A stretch of 64,000 bases of DNA from Chamaecyparis obtusa (GCA_027943335.1 BSBK01007729.1:248001-312000), one strand, 5' to 3'. Shown: positions 35,619 to 47,841, counted from the first letter of the stretch. Numbers and translations are program-made. The notes: generated from the letters alone by a model not told the origin.

Positions 35619-38249
35619 TATTATACACTAATTTTGTGCCTCTGTCTCAATCTCTCTTTGTCTTGTTAACCTAGTATAACTTTGGAATCATCTCCAAGTT
35701 ATGGGACCTATTCTAACTAAGATGAAACCTCCAGGTTCTAGGCTGGTTCCTCTTGGATAATCACCCTAATTTGCTTCTTGATAGGAAAAGTAAATCTTTT
35801 AAGGGAAAGGGATAGAAGGAATGCTTGGAAAGGGAAATGACGGAAAGAAAACTACCTACTAGGTGATGCACCAAAATTAGGTTTTGGGTCTCCGTATAGA
35901 GGGATGAAACCAATGGAAGAACTTAGGTTTAGGAGATCACAACTCACTGAATAGACTTGCATAAGTATTTCATAGAAGGGTCTACAAATAAAAGAGGATA
36001 TTCAAGGAAAGAGAGAGTCTTTCTCAATAATAACACTCTTAGGTTTAGACAACAATCTATGACCTGCAAACAAACATTCACCTATGTAACTAGGTGTAGG
36101 AATGAGACAAGATTGTGAAGAGGTTAAGGTATACCCACAAAAACATCTGCATCCAATCATCCACAATGACACACAAAATTGCAGAAAGAAACAAGAATCA
36201 ATAACTCTAAGTATCACTAAGAAACATAGAAGTACTTCAATCCAATAAGAGATAACTCACACCAGAAGGCATAGGGACATGAGAGATGTCATAAAATATC
36301 TTCAATACATGACTTATCAATGGGAATTTTATAACTGTAGAAAACCAAAGGGGTAAAATTGCTACAAATTGGTCTCTGAGAAAGAAAACTTTCTTTTAAC
36401 AATTCTTCCATTCCTTTCTCAAAAGCTTTAAATAAAAAAATATATACATCACTGCTCATAGGCAGGAACAAAATATCTAATTAGGGCTACAGAGGTTTAC
36501 AATAAAATAATCAACCCTAATTCAATCCAATCTAGCCATAAATGCTTATAAAAAATATCCTAGCTGATCAAATGCTTTGTTTACGTGTTCACTTCATGTT
36601 TATTCTTGCAAAAATCTGGTTGCCATGATCCATCTACTTTCCTCCAACTCAAGCTCGCCATAACTGCAAAACTAACCTTAAGTCTACCTTGGGTTCCAAT
36701 TTTCCTTCAGTTGTAGAATCATTTAATGTTCTAAATAACCCCAATTAAGTCTAACGAATGTGAGACAAGTCTTTAGTCACTAATCCATGGAATACCTTAC
36801 TAACCTTGGGCCCAGAGCTTCCACTTGTCACGCTTTCATTCGCTCCATCCACCCACTACAACCGAGATTCCAATCGAACGGCGGGCATATGATCTCATAG
36901 CCCCAGAATATTCCTTTAGATCATATGCCCATCATAGATCTGATTATGCTGGGACCCCACTAACAAGTCATTGTACTTCAACCAATCACAAACAGGCATG
37001 TCACCCTAACCTGGCACAGACGCACCTGATAGAGCCTCAGAAATAAAGAAGAATACATGGTCAGCGTATAATCTCATGTTTCAGAAAGATTTCTTCAGAT
37101 CATAAGACAATCGTCGATCTTATTACATGTTGGCCCCCCTATAGATTTTCTGACATTGGTCCCACTATAGTGTCCAAGTCATCATTGCATGGACCAATCG
37201 CATGCAAGCATATCAGCGAATGAGGACCCACAAACTTGGCAAGCCTTCACTCCATTGGTTATCTAGCAAACACGCGACTAAAAGGAGTCTCTTATTCACT
37301 GAATGTTTCAAGTCATTGCTAGTTCATTTGGAGATTCAACGAACAAAGCATTTGTTGAATCACTAAATCATTTGGTACACTTCTAAATCCTTTCATGAAT
37401 GAGAAAACACGGGAAAACTTATCAGAGCTGCCAAATCATTTCTTTACAGCCAAAAGCACCTGAGAAAATCTTTTGGGCCCACACAAGAAGATCAACGGCT
37501 AGTCTGATAACCTTATACTCTGAAAAAAACCTACATGAAGATACGCTAGCTATTGGATTTCTTGAATCGGGACCCCACTCTGACATATTGTCCCACCTTG
37601 TGCCACATGTCACTCTTTCACTTGTTGCATCTTCCCAGTCACCTGACATCGGACCCACCTACCTGCAGAACTAACTCTGCCTGGATTATGCGAATTACCG
37701 ACCAAAGTCATTCTCAGAATCGCTAAAAGGTTATTCTAACCCTAATCACATCTAGCGAACATGAGAACAAAGGCCTTTCTCCAATTTGCGGAATACTCAA
37801 TTAATGATAGGTTACATTATGAGAACAAGCAAATGCAAGCCTTTGCTAAGTCGCTGAAAGAATTAGAGATTCACTACTTTATTCTGAGATCCCACAAACA
37901 CTTCATTCACCCATTCACCAAAAGAAGAGGATGACCACTGGGAAAATAGGAGAACTGGCGACTGAGGGAAGGTTAAAATGCACATGGGTTTTAGGAGGTT
38001 AAGTTGCCAAGATAAAGTAAAAACCAAATAGAACATGATCTAGGGTTTGTAGGGTTTTTCTTTGGTAACGGCTAGTTTTATGAATATTTGCAGGGTTTCT
38101 TTACATGACCAAGGACCTAACACAATTTGCATAGACCAGAGGAAGATTGATATGACCGTGAAATTTTCTGGAGATGTTTGTAGGACATGAAAGGTGAAAA
38201 TTAGACCATCAATAGGGCCAATTTTGATAAAGGGAAAAATAGGGTAACA
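35619..38249 (-). repeat. 5' LTR of Tat element
   Basis: 2631 bp; plus strand TATTATACACTAA (TG changed to TA) to GGGTAACA. It matches 26404-29084. Confidence 0.93.
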
Positions 38250-38891
38250 GGATGTGAAAGGTCAATGTGTACTTCAAGTACATGTGTAAGTGTGTGTAAG
38301 AGATGTGGAAGTGAAAAAGTCCTTTTTCACCATTTTAGAATGTGTAGGAAGTGTCATAAAATGTAAGAATCCTTGTTTGTGCAAATTTTGGCAATTTTTG
38401 AAGAGGGTTATTTTTGGAAATTTTCTCACACATGTGTGAGAAAATAATTAGGACTAATGGATGTAGGAATAAAAAAATTAGCCTAATTAACCTTAATTAA
38501 TTAGTGATTATGTTTATTAGATAGAAAGTGATGTGTGTAGGACAGCATCTAGGTTGGATTTAGGATTAAATTAAATAAAATTTAATTTAATCATGGTTTA
38601 GTAGAAATAAAGAATATGAGGGGATTAAATAAATTACAAATTTATTTAAAATGGGACTATGAAGGAATATGTATTAAATTAAATTTAATACATTATGGAA
38701 GATAGTATTTAAATTTAATTCAAATACTATTAATTAGTGAATTTATTCAATTAAATAAATTTAATTAAATAAATACATGAATTTAACAAATATAATTAAT
38801 TAAAAAAAATTAATTATAATGTTATTTGGGATCATTAATTAAATTAAATTTAATTAATGTTAATAGGAAAAATTTAGGTGTCTACAATAAC

Positions 38892-39890
38892 ATACCTTTT
38901 TGCCCTTATCATTGTGATCTTGGTTGTCTGTATTGTAGTGTCGATAACTTCTATTATTTCTCCTTCCATAGCTTCCTTCACCAGATCGATCTTTGTTCCT
39001 ATCTTCTTCTTTTTTGTTTAGGCATCTAGCAACAATATGGCCAACTTCTTTGTAGTTAAAACATGCTGAAGGAAATTTACCCTTATATCTACCCTTACAT
39101 TTAGGTAATCTCCTAGCTATAAGAGCTTCAAGTTCATCAAGCTCATCATTAGTATTATTGTCACTATCATCCCTATTATGTCTACTACCAGACTTACTGA
39201 TCTCCAGAGAAGACATGAAAGAAAACTCAACAAATGGTACAATACTATTATCAAAATTGTTCAACTCAAAATTTGTTAGCTTACCAATTAGACTTTCAAG
39301 TGAAAGATTGTCTCTAGGTGCAGACCTCATTTCATGTATAGCAGATATTCTGATTGCATAAGCAGGAAACAAGGTTCTCAGAATTTTACTTAGCACTGTA
39401 TCTTCATCAATGACACCACTAGATCCTTTGATAGCATTGACTACCTCCTTTATTTAGTTTGTATACTATACTATGTTTTCTCCTTCTTTCATTTTCATAT
39501 TTCCAAACCTGCCTCTTAGGCTTTTAGCTTGGGTTCTCTTGACATTAACATCACCATCATAGACTTGAGCAAGTTTGTTCCACATTTCTTTTGAACTACT
39601 ACAATCTTTGATATCCTCAAATTCAACATCTGATTGAGCAAAAACAATATCTATCATAGTTGTGTTGTGTTCATGTCAATCCTTTAGTTGATCAAGAGTC
39701 AAAGGTCTAGTCAGTGGTTGTAAGTAGCCATTCTCAAGAAGATGTAAAGCAGAATCTCTGGTTCTAGATATGTGAAGTTTCATTCAACTTTTCCATATAG
39801 TAAAGTTGTCATTGTTTAGCTTTGACACTTCCCTCTTATACATCTTGTGATCTTCTTGCTGAAGGCCTTAAAACTTTGTGAGCCAAGTAA
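38892..39890 (-). pseudogene. copia gag, minus strand
   Basis: Recognisable UBN2-type gag: FEDIKDCSSSKEMWNKLAQV and AKSLRGRFGNMKMKEGENIV at about 39600-39466, then a 168-codon stretch with IARRLPKCKGRYKGK. A zinc knuckle CFNYKEVGHIVARC lies at about 39066-39025; its second Cys is Tyr. The frame runs up to the insertion at 38886 and resumes in the protease at 25745. Confidence 0.85.
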
Positions 39891-39895
39891 CTGAT

Positions 39896-39907
39896 GCTCT
39901 AATACCA
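39896..39907 (-). other. Primer-binding site of minus-strand copia
   Basis: The minus strand reads TGGTATTAGAGC, one base from the iMet site, two bases from the LTR. Confidence 0.85.
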
Positions 39908-39909
39908 AT

Positions 39910-41412
39910 TGTTAGAATAACTAAGAGGGGGGGAGGGGGGTGAATCAGTTAGATCAGTTATCCACAATCCTAATCTACAAGATGTAACACTTTAAACAAT
40001 TTCAAACAATTCTGATGCTTGGTAATATATACTATTAAACTATCTATACATTTACCAATTGCCAATCAATTAACTCACAGTGATTATCGACAAAATGAAA
40101 TATGAAACATGTAAAGTATGAAAATGAATCAATCACCACAAAAACACATAACACAAAGATTTAACATGGAAACCCTATCAAGGGAAAAACCACCTGGGAC
40201 CGATAACCAAAAATATTTTTCACTCTTGTGAACTAATCTCGGTGAAGAGCCAACCTTGTGAAAGGTTACAAACACACTGTTAGGTGTGACTTTGTTAGAG
40301 GATTTAAGACTAACAGTTGTCATTTAACCAACATTCACTATGAGGTTAATAGGATAACAATGTACATTCATTGAATGACATGGGGGCATAACATAAGATG
40401 GTTAAGCCCACTCTGTTAAGAGATTTTTCAGTATCAATGGTTAAACTGAAATAGTAGTTGATCTGATTACAATAAAACTTAATTTTTAGATGTTTAGATC
40501 TATTCTAGGCCCATACAAATCCTCTGATCAATATATCAATTCACTTCTTCAACTTACTTTACTTGATAATAGATCTCTAATGCTCAGTATTATTCTATAG
40601 TTTAGTTCTTCTTCAACTAGTCTAATCAAGCATGCATGAAACTCTATTCATGTGATATCTCTGTAGTATTCTTTCTTCCAGAATTGTTTCATAAAGAAAC
40701 TCATATCTCTTATATAGACAGATAAACCTTTTTCATAACATCCATCAGATTTTTCTGCTTAATCTCCTTCATTTATTTTGGCTCTTTAACCTTCCTTGGC
40801 AGATGTGTCAATAACACAATTCACTTTCATCCTTTAGATCTTCTTTAAATTTTGTCAGTCATGGATCTCATAACAAAATTTATCCTTAACCTTGAAATCA
40901 TAACAATTCCATCTCATCAATTTTTGTCAAATAAACTTAATAATTTAGTACTTTCATCCATACTCGGTTAACAAAGAAATGCATCGGTGAACACTAGCTC
41001 GACTAATAGTTTTTCTCAGTATATACTACACTAGCTTAGTGTATATTGAAGTGCTTCATCAACCGACCATAGTACCATGTAGCATTTTGCTTCCATCTTC
41101 ATAGTAGATTAATTCAACATAATCAAGTCAACCATATGAAGTCATAGACTCATCAATAAGTTACCAAGAGTATTCCTTATCCTCATCTATCATATCCATC
41201 TTTCTCCATGTAGATATCTCACTTCTTCATCTCTTCTCTTCTCTCTATAGATGTTTAGATATTTTCAACTGTCATGATAAGTACTGTCAAAACTAGTTGG
41301 CATCAATGACAACAAAATGACTGATTTAATTATCTTAGATATCATTTTAGTACTCAATGATCTCTAATCATTGATCTTCAAGTCATATAGCTATTCAATC
41401 AGTTTTAGTTCA
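39910..41412 (-). repeat. 5' LTR of minus-strand copia
   Basis: About 1503 bp, matching 20495-21992. Near its inner end the plus strand has a G-run (about 39925-39941, G7-A-G6) where the other LTR has AGATGG. Confidence 0.9.
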
Positions 41413-42534
41413 ATGGATAATAGTGGTTTCTTGTTTCAACTTGATGATGTTTTGTGTGAACATGAAATATGTGAATATTATGAAGATGTAAGTTCTTGTA
41501 GTGTTTACTTTGCACAAGATATTGTGAGACAAGGGATTTTAGTCTTCACTTCAGATGGGGAAGATATTTGCAACACTAGTAGTAAGACCAAAGAGGTGAA
41601 GTGTGAAGTCTAGTACTTACTAAGTAGTGAGAAAATCTCATAGCTCTTAGATGCAGAATTTTAAAGACATACTCCTAAGTTTGTTTCCAAATTTCCATGC
41701 TTGGTAGATATAAGTTTTGATAAATATGATGCAAGCAATGACATGGTGTATGAGACATTTACTAATTTTCCTTTTCCTGTATTTGAGGTAGAAAATATGC
41801 CAATGGATAGTACATATCATTGTGATGATTTTAATAATGTTATATTTCATGAGTAAAATGATGAATTTACTGGTGAGTGTCCTAATTTTCAAGAACCTAG
41901 TGTCTATGGTTCTTGTTTACATTTTGATGCTAGAAGCTATGACAAATCTGAATGTGTTTTCTCATATTTGCAAGTAGTTGATGAGTTGTTAATTGACAAT
42001 ACTTGTTCTTCTTTACAAGTTTTTGAAGTGAGTAGTGATCAACAAGTTGTTTCTGATTTTGTGTAATCAGATATTTTTCTTGAGAGGTTCTACTTTAGTT
42101 TTCAAAGTGATGAGATAGAAGTGTTTTATTCTTTTTTGCAAACTAATGATCAGCATGCTGATGTTTCCAGCCATGAAGTTGAGTTGATGTATTTCATTTT
42201 TCAGTATGATATTGATAATGAAGAGTGTGATGTTTTAGTGTCACATAGTGATTAGTAGTCATGGAAATTTGATGTCCTTACCTTGCTAGATGATGGTGAG
42301 TGTGTTGATCATTTTGTCTGTGATATGCTGAAAGTGGATCAAAATGTTTTTGACAGGTTGGATGAAACATGTAATCTCAGTTTACCTCTGTTGTATGGAG
42401 ATGAAAATAATTTGTCTAATAGGGGTAAAAATGATTATATTTTTGGGGCTTTGAGCCTTTTTGTAAATATTGTAATCCCTTTTATAGTTCCTTTTCTTTT
42501 AGTTGGTTTTGGGGTTCCTTATTCAAAATTTTGA
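41413..42534 (+). pseudogene. LARD internal ORF, 3' part, with C-terminal hydrophobic segment
   Basis: One frame is continuous for 374 codons and ends at a natural TGA (42532-42534). Within it are seven stops, four TAG and three TAA, none TGA, and no frameshift. That pattern over 1.1 kb argues for a real ORF decayed by C-to-T change. The protein is rich in Asp, Glu, Phe, Tyr and Cys (LCEHEICEYYEDVSSC; FPVFEVENMPMDSTYHCDDF). At about 42445-42516 is an uncharged stretch including FVNIVIPFIVPFLLVGF, long enough for a membrane span, almost at the C-terminus. With the part at 19986 the ORF has about 540 codons. I recognise no family; an envelope-like or a captured host sequence are both possible. 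An ATG at 41413 may be only an internal codon. Confidence 0.65.
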
Positions 42535-42642
42535 GAAAAGGGTGTAAAAAGTCAAGTTGATTTTCTTTGGGTGGTCTAAATTACCCAAGATTCTGGATCA
42601 TCAGCATGCCCACAAGGGGAACCCATCCCCAATTAGAGCCAC
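42535..42642 (+). other. LARD 3' internal end
   Basis: Non-coding. ACAAGGGGAA near 42612-42621 could be a polypurine tract, but it lies about 20 bases from the LTR, so this is uncertain. Confidence 0.35.
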
Positions 42643-45600
42643 TATTGGAGCTCAAAAATTTATTCTATGTTTTGAGTCCAATGTCAAAAAAGTGTCGAAG
42701 TGTTAGAATTGTGCCTTTGAAAATCATTAAAAGATGCCTAGTCTGAGTGCATTGGATACGAGCAATGTTGATTTTTATGATGAGTCACTTGGGTAGAGTG
42801 TTCATCACCTATCATTTGATGCATGTAATAGGTTTGAAGTCCTATTTTTTAGTTCTGACATGTTTTACAAGTGGTTGTTTGAGGGTGCACCCAAAAAATC
42901 CGCATTAAGTGTGTTTCCTGAATTTCACTAAGTAGCCACCTTTGGAGGAGTGAATCTTTTTCCTAGTGATTATTCATTAAATGCAGGTTGTTGAATCATG
43001 TTTTACACATGAAAAATAATTTTGATACCCATTTTCATCCCCCCATGTTCCCTTTTAATCACTTTCCCAGAGTCGTTTCATTTGCAGATTGTTAAGTTTT
43101 ACTAAGAATGCATTGTCCAGATTTCTCAGTGACCTACTTTGAGGCTTCCTAGTTTGCACCCATTTTGGGATCAAGTATAATTAAATTTTGTTCCATATTG
43201 TAGACCTAGGAGTGTCCTTTCCTAAATATTTTTAAGTTTATGCCAATCCATCTATCCACTTTCCTAGGCCAATTCTAAACTCAGTTTATACATAACTAAC
43301 TATTTCTATCCTAAATCTTTCTAGCTGGCTGAATTTGGTGTTTGTTTTTTTCACTATTTGATCTTTTCAGTGAGAAAATTATGAATTCATTCTCATTATG
43401 TGGGGGTGAATCAGTGCCCAAATTTCTGGATCTTGAAGGTTTCAGTTGATGAGTTTTTGAAGTCAATTTTGAGGGTGATTTATACAATTTGGGGGTGCAG
43501 ACTAAATAAATGTTTGTAAAGTGCTATGTTTGGTCATTAATATTTTGTGACCTGGGTCTTTGGGTGAAATCCCTTATTGTGATTGTGATAACATGTTGGA
43601 GGTCAGTGTGTGCTCCTGATGGCGCTTTCTTGTCAGGCCGTTTGATCAATTTTTGAGGCCATTTTTGGAGGCAAGTTATGTTTTAGGGAAATATGGTAGA
43701 AAGCACAATGAATGAATTGTTGTGATTAAAAATTTTAATGTGTCACATTTTGATCTCATCAAATTGGCTATTTCTCAAGTGGTGGTAAATATGAGGTTTA
43801 AAAGTGGTTGGTCCTTTTTCAAGTTTCCTCTGGGTAGATTTTCTTGTCAAGAGTAAAGGTGTGTTCCCTCGTGTTCTTCAATGTTGAACATGCCTTTTGT
43901 TCTAAAGTATTGCACCTACCATAAAATGAGTTTTGTGCAAAGTGTGTGCACATTGGTTTTGCAAAAAGTGTACCTTAAATGTTATGCCTTATGCACAATT
44001 TCTTCAATAAGATGTGTGCATAAAAGGAAGTCTGTAAGTACCAAAGGAACATAGGCTATATACTTTTTTTAAAAGGATACATGTTTTTGAAAGTGAAGAG
44101 TGTGTAAGGTAAGGACTCATGCACTAAAAGGGCACTAGTGTAAGTATAATATGGAGGCAACGTGGGTGTACATGAATGTTGTAGTGTGACCAACATATGA
44201 AAATTAATGCCAGTGCACAAATGTGTAGGATGCTTCCTATAACTAAGGATGCCAGCATAGGTGAGAGAATGGGCTAGTATTAAAACATAAGCCAAGATAG
44301 CCACTAGTTTGCTAGTGGACTCACACATTTTACTACCTGTTTGAGACAACTAGGAAGGGGGATGCCTATGCATGAGAGGGGAGGGTGTGTGTGCCAGCAA
44401 AGACAAATGGCCAATGCAAGAGGGTGCATGCCAAGCATGGAAAGCACACACTAGAAAAGGAGGATATGCATGAGGTTTGAAGACTCACGTGATTATGCAA
44501 TGTCAGTGTGGGAGTGTATGTAGAGGAGTCCTGCTGTTACAAGAGAGGAGTAACCTAAAGAATACACATGTTTGATAAGGCAATCACTCCTAGTGATGTG
44601 GGGAAAGAACGTAAATCCATGTTGATTTCAATGGAATCAAGAAAGATTATAACATATTATGAGAGTGGCCATGCAGTTGTAGCATTGAATACTATTGGTG
44701 CAAGGCCTGTTCACAAGGCAACAATAACTCCCTGAGGAGATGCTCTAGGAATGGTTACACAACTACTTGCAATAGATGAAACATCTATTAGAAAAACATA
44801 ATTATTGGCATGACTTGATGTTCGCATGGGTGGTCAAGTTGTAGAGGAGCTATTTTTTCACCCAGATCATGTTACAAGTGGTGCCAAAAGTGATCTACAT
44901 ATGACCATTGAGATTTCTTGGTACATCCTATCATCATATGGGATGATTGATTTGATAGGTCCATTTTATGTAAAGGAAAATGCTAGTGGAGATATGCAAT
45001 TTGGTGGATTCGTGATTTTTGAGGTGTGGAAGATAGATAAAATTTAGGAGAAGCATGCATTAAGTGAGATGCATATCAAATGCAAAATATAAGGGGTTGT
45101 GTGTGTGGAGCATTTGTGAAGGGTCTATGCATATGTAAAAGGGATATACATTTGAAATGAAATGTATTTGTGCTTGCAAGCTACAAGCCAAACTCAATGG
45201 AGCAAGAGAAATAAAGTGAAGGGGTGTACATTTGGGTTTATCCCACATACACCCCAAAATGGTGTTTTAAGATGTTTATATGAAATTGCATGAGGAAGTA
45301 AGGTAAATGAAGTAAGACAAAGGCATGAGGCTACCTCTGCCTTGTGGGCCTGCCTTGGTGTGCATGCCAATTGGGCACTATACCAAAATTTGAATGCAAC
45401 ATTTAAAAAACCTTCATAGATTAGTCCCATATTTTCTTGAAAGTAGATGTTTGAAATGTTTATAAGGTAAACCACTCACATATGAAATAAAGAAAAGAGT
45501 TGGAGGCTCTGCACGTGCACACGTGGAGGTTGCCTTAGGAAATGTGTTGGTGGGCTAGAGGTAAGACAATTTTGCAGATGGGTGGCAAGATGAAAGGATA

Positions 45601-47841
45601 TAGAAAGGACATGTGGATGCTAGTTGCATGTTCACGAGATAAGGCCGATGGTTAGACAAACATCAAGTGACCCAGAGATTTCTTCATCACCAGATTTCAT
45701 GATCTTGGAGGTTAAATGCTTCGCATTTGGAGAATTGGAGATAAGCTTAGTTGCTAGATCTTGTGATCTTGGTGGTTAAGAGGTAAGAATCTAGAGATCA
45801 TAAGAATGGTTTAGTCACTAGGTATGTGCAGGATCATGGTATGCCAAAAAGTGGCGATGTGAAAAAGAAGTCCTGATTGATAGATTCTTTAAAAAATAAC
45901 TATAATTTTCAAACAATATAACATTTTTGAGATCTTAGATATACATCACATTCTATGCTTCAACTAATACAATAATAAACAATTCTTTTAATTTGATGAA
46001 GTTTAGACTAAATTAAGGTGGTCAGACACAGGATTTTTTATATTCAGAAAAATTTATAGCAGAAAAATCATAATGAATAATTTACTAAGAAAAAAAATAC
46101 AAAACAATATACATCACATCTGAACATGAGTCTACTAATTTTATCTAGAATCTTATTAAAAAATATTATCATTTGATTTTGTTTAATGTGGTTAGACATC
46201 CACCTACTTATTATCTTTCTAGTCCTGATTGATAGTCTTATTGAAAAATATGTATAACTTGCAAACTGTATAACATTTTGGAAATCCAAAAAATGTGTCA
46301 CATTCTATTTTTTTCCTACTACAAGAAAAATAAAAAAAGTTTACAATTCGATAAAGTTTAGCCTAAGTTAACGTGGTCAAACATGAGAGTTTTTGTATTC
46401 TAGAAAAGCTGTAGAAGAAAAATCATAATTAATTATTTAATAGGGAAAAAATTACAAAAAAAATATTTGTCACATCCAGACACGAGTCTACTACTTATAT
46501 ATAGAATCTTGTAAAAAAAATTATCATTTGATTGTGTTTAAGGTGGTCAGACATACACCTACTTCTTATTTTTTACCTGAAATTTTCATAATACTACTTT
46601 GACATTTAAAATTTTCAACATATAGAGTAATTGTTTTTAAAAAAGGCCTAGTATATTAGAAACTAAATTCAATTTTCTATAGATTCTCTTCTTACATATT
46701 TTTGATATAATATCTATAACTTGTTCAAAATTTTATGTTAACTTGTCGAAACCTGATTTTCTGAATTTTTATTGCCACTTAAGGGCCTAGTTTGGCATAC
46801 CATGATCCTGCACATACCCCATTGGTTCTCCAGATTCTTGGTGGCTTGTGAGAAATGATCTAGAGATATGGAGAATGGCTTAGTCTCTCATTCTCCAGAT
46901 GTAACCATGGTCAAAGAGTTGATTTGGAGACCTCGAGAATAGTCTAGTTGTCGAATCTCCAGATCCAACCTGAGTTAGAACAAGGATTAAGAGATCAAGA
47001 GAATGAAGGTTGTCACGTGTTCTCTTGACTAGAGGTCAAGGCCAGGGTTAGTCTAAGCATCCAATTGACCAGTGAAAAGTGTCACATCTTGGTGAGGTCT
47101 AAGCATAAAGTGCAGAAATAATGAGAAAAATGCCAAATTTTAAATGCAAAAAGATTTAGAAAGGTGCATAGTCCAGACTTGGAAATAAAACACAAAAATC
47201 TAAATGATGACCCTGCTCACAAAATTAATTCCTGGAGGTTCATTTTTTATCTGAACATAGACATTTTATATGTTTCTGAAAATGGTAGGAGATAAGGGTT
47301 CTGATGGCAATCATTATTGTTAATTTTAGCTTAGTGGAAAATAACAGTATGGGCTGGCATTTTTGGGATCAGAATCAGTTGGTGAAAGTGATAGCATGCA
47401 TGAAGGAGGTTACAGAGAAACAAATAGAATCAACAATGATGAGGAGATTGAGATATTTTCTTAGAAAATTGATAGTTTTCAGTTCATTTTGAACTGGCTC
47501 TGTTCTCCTATATCTCTCTTCTTTTTCATTTTTGTCAACGATGGTGAATTTGAAAACAGAACAATGATAGTCTTTGTAGGGTCTTTTCTAGCATTCTACC
47601 ATTGATAACGTACTTATATTGAATATTTTTAATGAAAACAAGTTGGAATCCCATCTCATAGGAGTGTATGTCTTCTAGTAATTGATCTTGGGTTTTATAT
47701 GTTAGTTTCACAAAGTAGGTTAGTCTTGATCCTTTTTGATTGGCCCTTTTCCTTGCATGATTTGGAGTGGTTTCTAGAGTCAGTGACATGTTCTTGTCAT
47801 TTCTATTATAAATTTTCAAGTGAAAAGAAAAGGAGCCAACA
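42643..47841 (+). repeat. 3' LTR of the LARD-like element (split by TIR element)
   Basis: It matches 7665-9951 plus 17083-19427. It starts TATTGGAGCTCAAAAATT and ends GGAGCCAACA, followed by the TSD copy TAGTC. It carries the TIR element at 45820-46819 and lacks 433 bases kept in the 5' LTR (junction at about 47721, TAG microhomology). It still has the empty site of the copia insertion at 44925-44929. Confidence 0.88.
45820..46819. mobile_element. TIR element copy 2, non-coding, about 1 kb
   Basis: The termini are inverted repeats: GGTATGTGCAGGATCATGGT at 45821 and its complement ending at about 46818, extending inward through TATGCCAAA. It interrupts the LARD LTR, and the corresponding place in the other LTR (about 17966-17980) is uninterrupted. 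It contains a tandem pair of about 352-bp units starting at 45871 and 46223. No ORF of note, so non-autonomous. The superfamily is unresolved: no clear TSD remains. Confidence 0.8.

Larger units (their letters stand above)
26404..38249 (-). mobile_element. Tat-type Ty3/gypsy retrotransposon, full length
   Basis: It is 11,846 bp with a perfect GGATG TSD (26399-26403 and 38250-38254). Minus-strand order: 5' LTR 38249-35619, gag from 35476, protease, archaeal-type RNase H, RT, native RNase H, integrase to about 29400, 3' LTR 29084-26404. There is no chromodomain. A second, archaeal-type RNase H is the mark of the Tat lineage. Here it lies between protease and RT. Stops are frequent but order and frames are clear. 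It is the innermost and so the youngest insertion of its nest. Confidence 0.93.
25751..38886 (-). mobile_element. Solo LTR (1285 bp unnested) holding the Tat element
   Basis: Its two parts are 25751-26403 and 38255-38886. ATAAC at 25746-25750 and 38887-38891 is a perfect TSD. The minus strand starts TGTAGACACCTAAATT, a common LTR start; the opposite end reads TA where TG would be expected on the plus strand. Removing the insertion with one TSD copy joins the copia gag frame to the protease frame without a shift, which supports both edges. The content is AT-rich, without ORF or primer site, so a solo LTR is the simplest reading. Confidence 0.8.
20495..41412 (-). mobile_element. Ty1/copia retrotransposon, minus strand, split by nested insertions
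   Basis: On the minus strand: 5' LTR 41412-39910, primer site 39907-39896, gag 39890-38892, then a 13.1-kb insertion (38886-25751), protease from 25745, integrase, RT, RNase H to about 22440, polypurine tract about 22003-21993, 3' LTR 21992-20495. Without the insert it is about 7.8 kb. It interrupts the LARD internal ORF. The left flank is GATGA and the right flank ATGGA, so a clean TSD is not visible. The right LTR end is altered (TTCA rather than TTCAACA). All coding parts contain stops. Confidence 0.9.
7665..47841 (+). mobile_element. Giant LARD-like LTR element, nested host of four later insertions
   Basis: Two copies of the same sequence, 7665-19427 and 42643-47841, form its LTRs. TAGTC at 7660-7664 and 47842-47846 is a perfect 5-bp TSD, showing that both LTRs belong to one insertion. 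Removing the copia in the 5' LTR leaves 4632 bp. Removing the TIR element from the 3' LTR and allowing for a 433-bp deletion there gives the same figure. The original internal region is only 19428-20494 plus 41413-42642, about 2.3 kb. It has no gag zinc knuckle, protease, RT or integrase, only one decayed long ORF. Unnested length is about 11.1 kb. LTRs beyond 4 kb around a short internal region without gag-pol are the definition of LARDs (known from grasses). Mobilisation would need enzymes from another element, possibly a Tat/Ogre-type one given the primer site. Confidence 0.88.

Noticed and set aside
20490..41417. TSD GATGA/ATGGA for the minus-strand copia
   Set aside because: Only a shifted partial match, and the right LTR end is altered, so I do not claim a TSD here.
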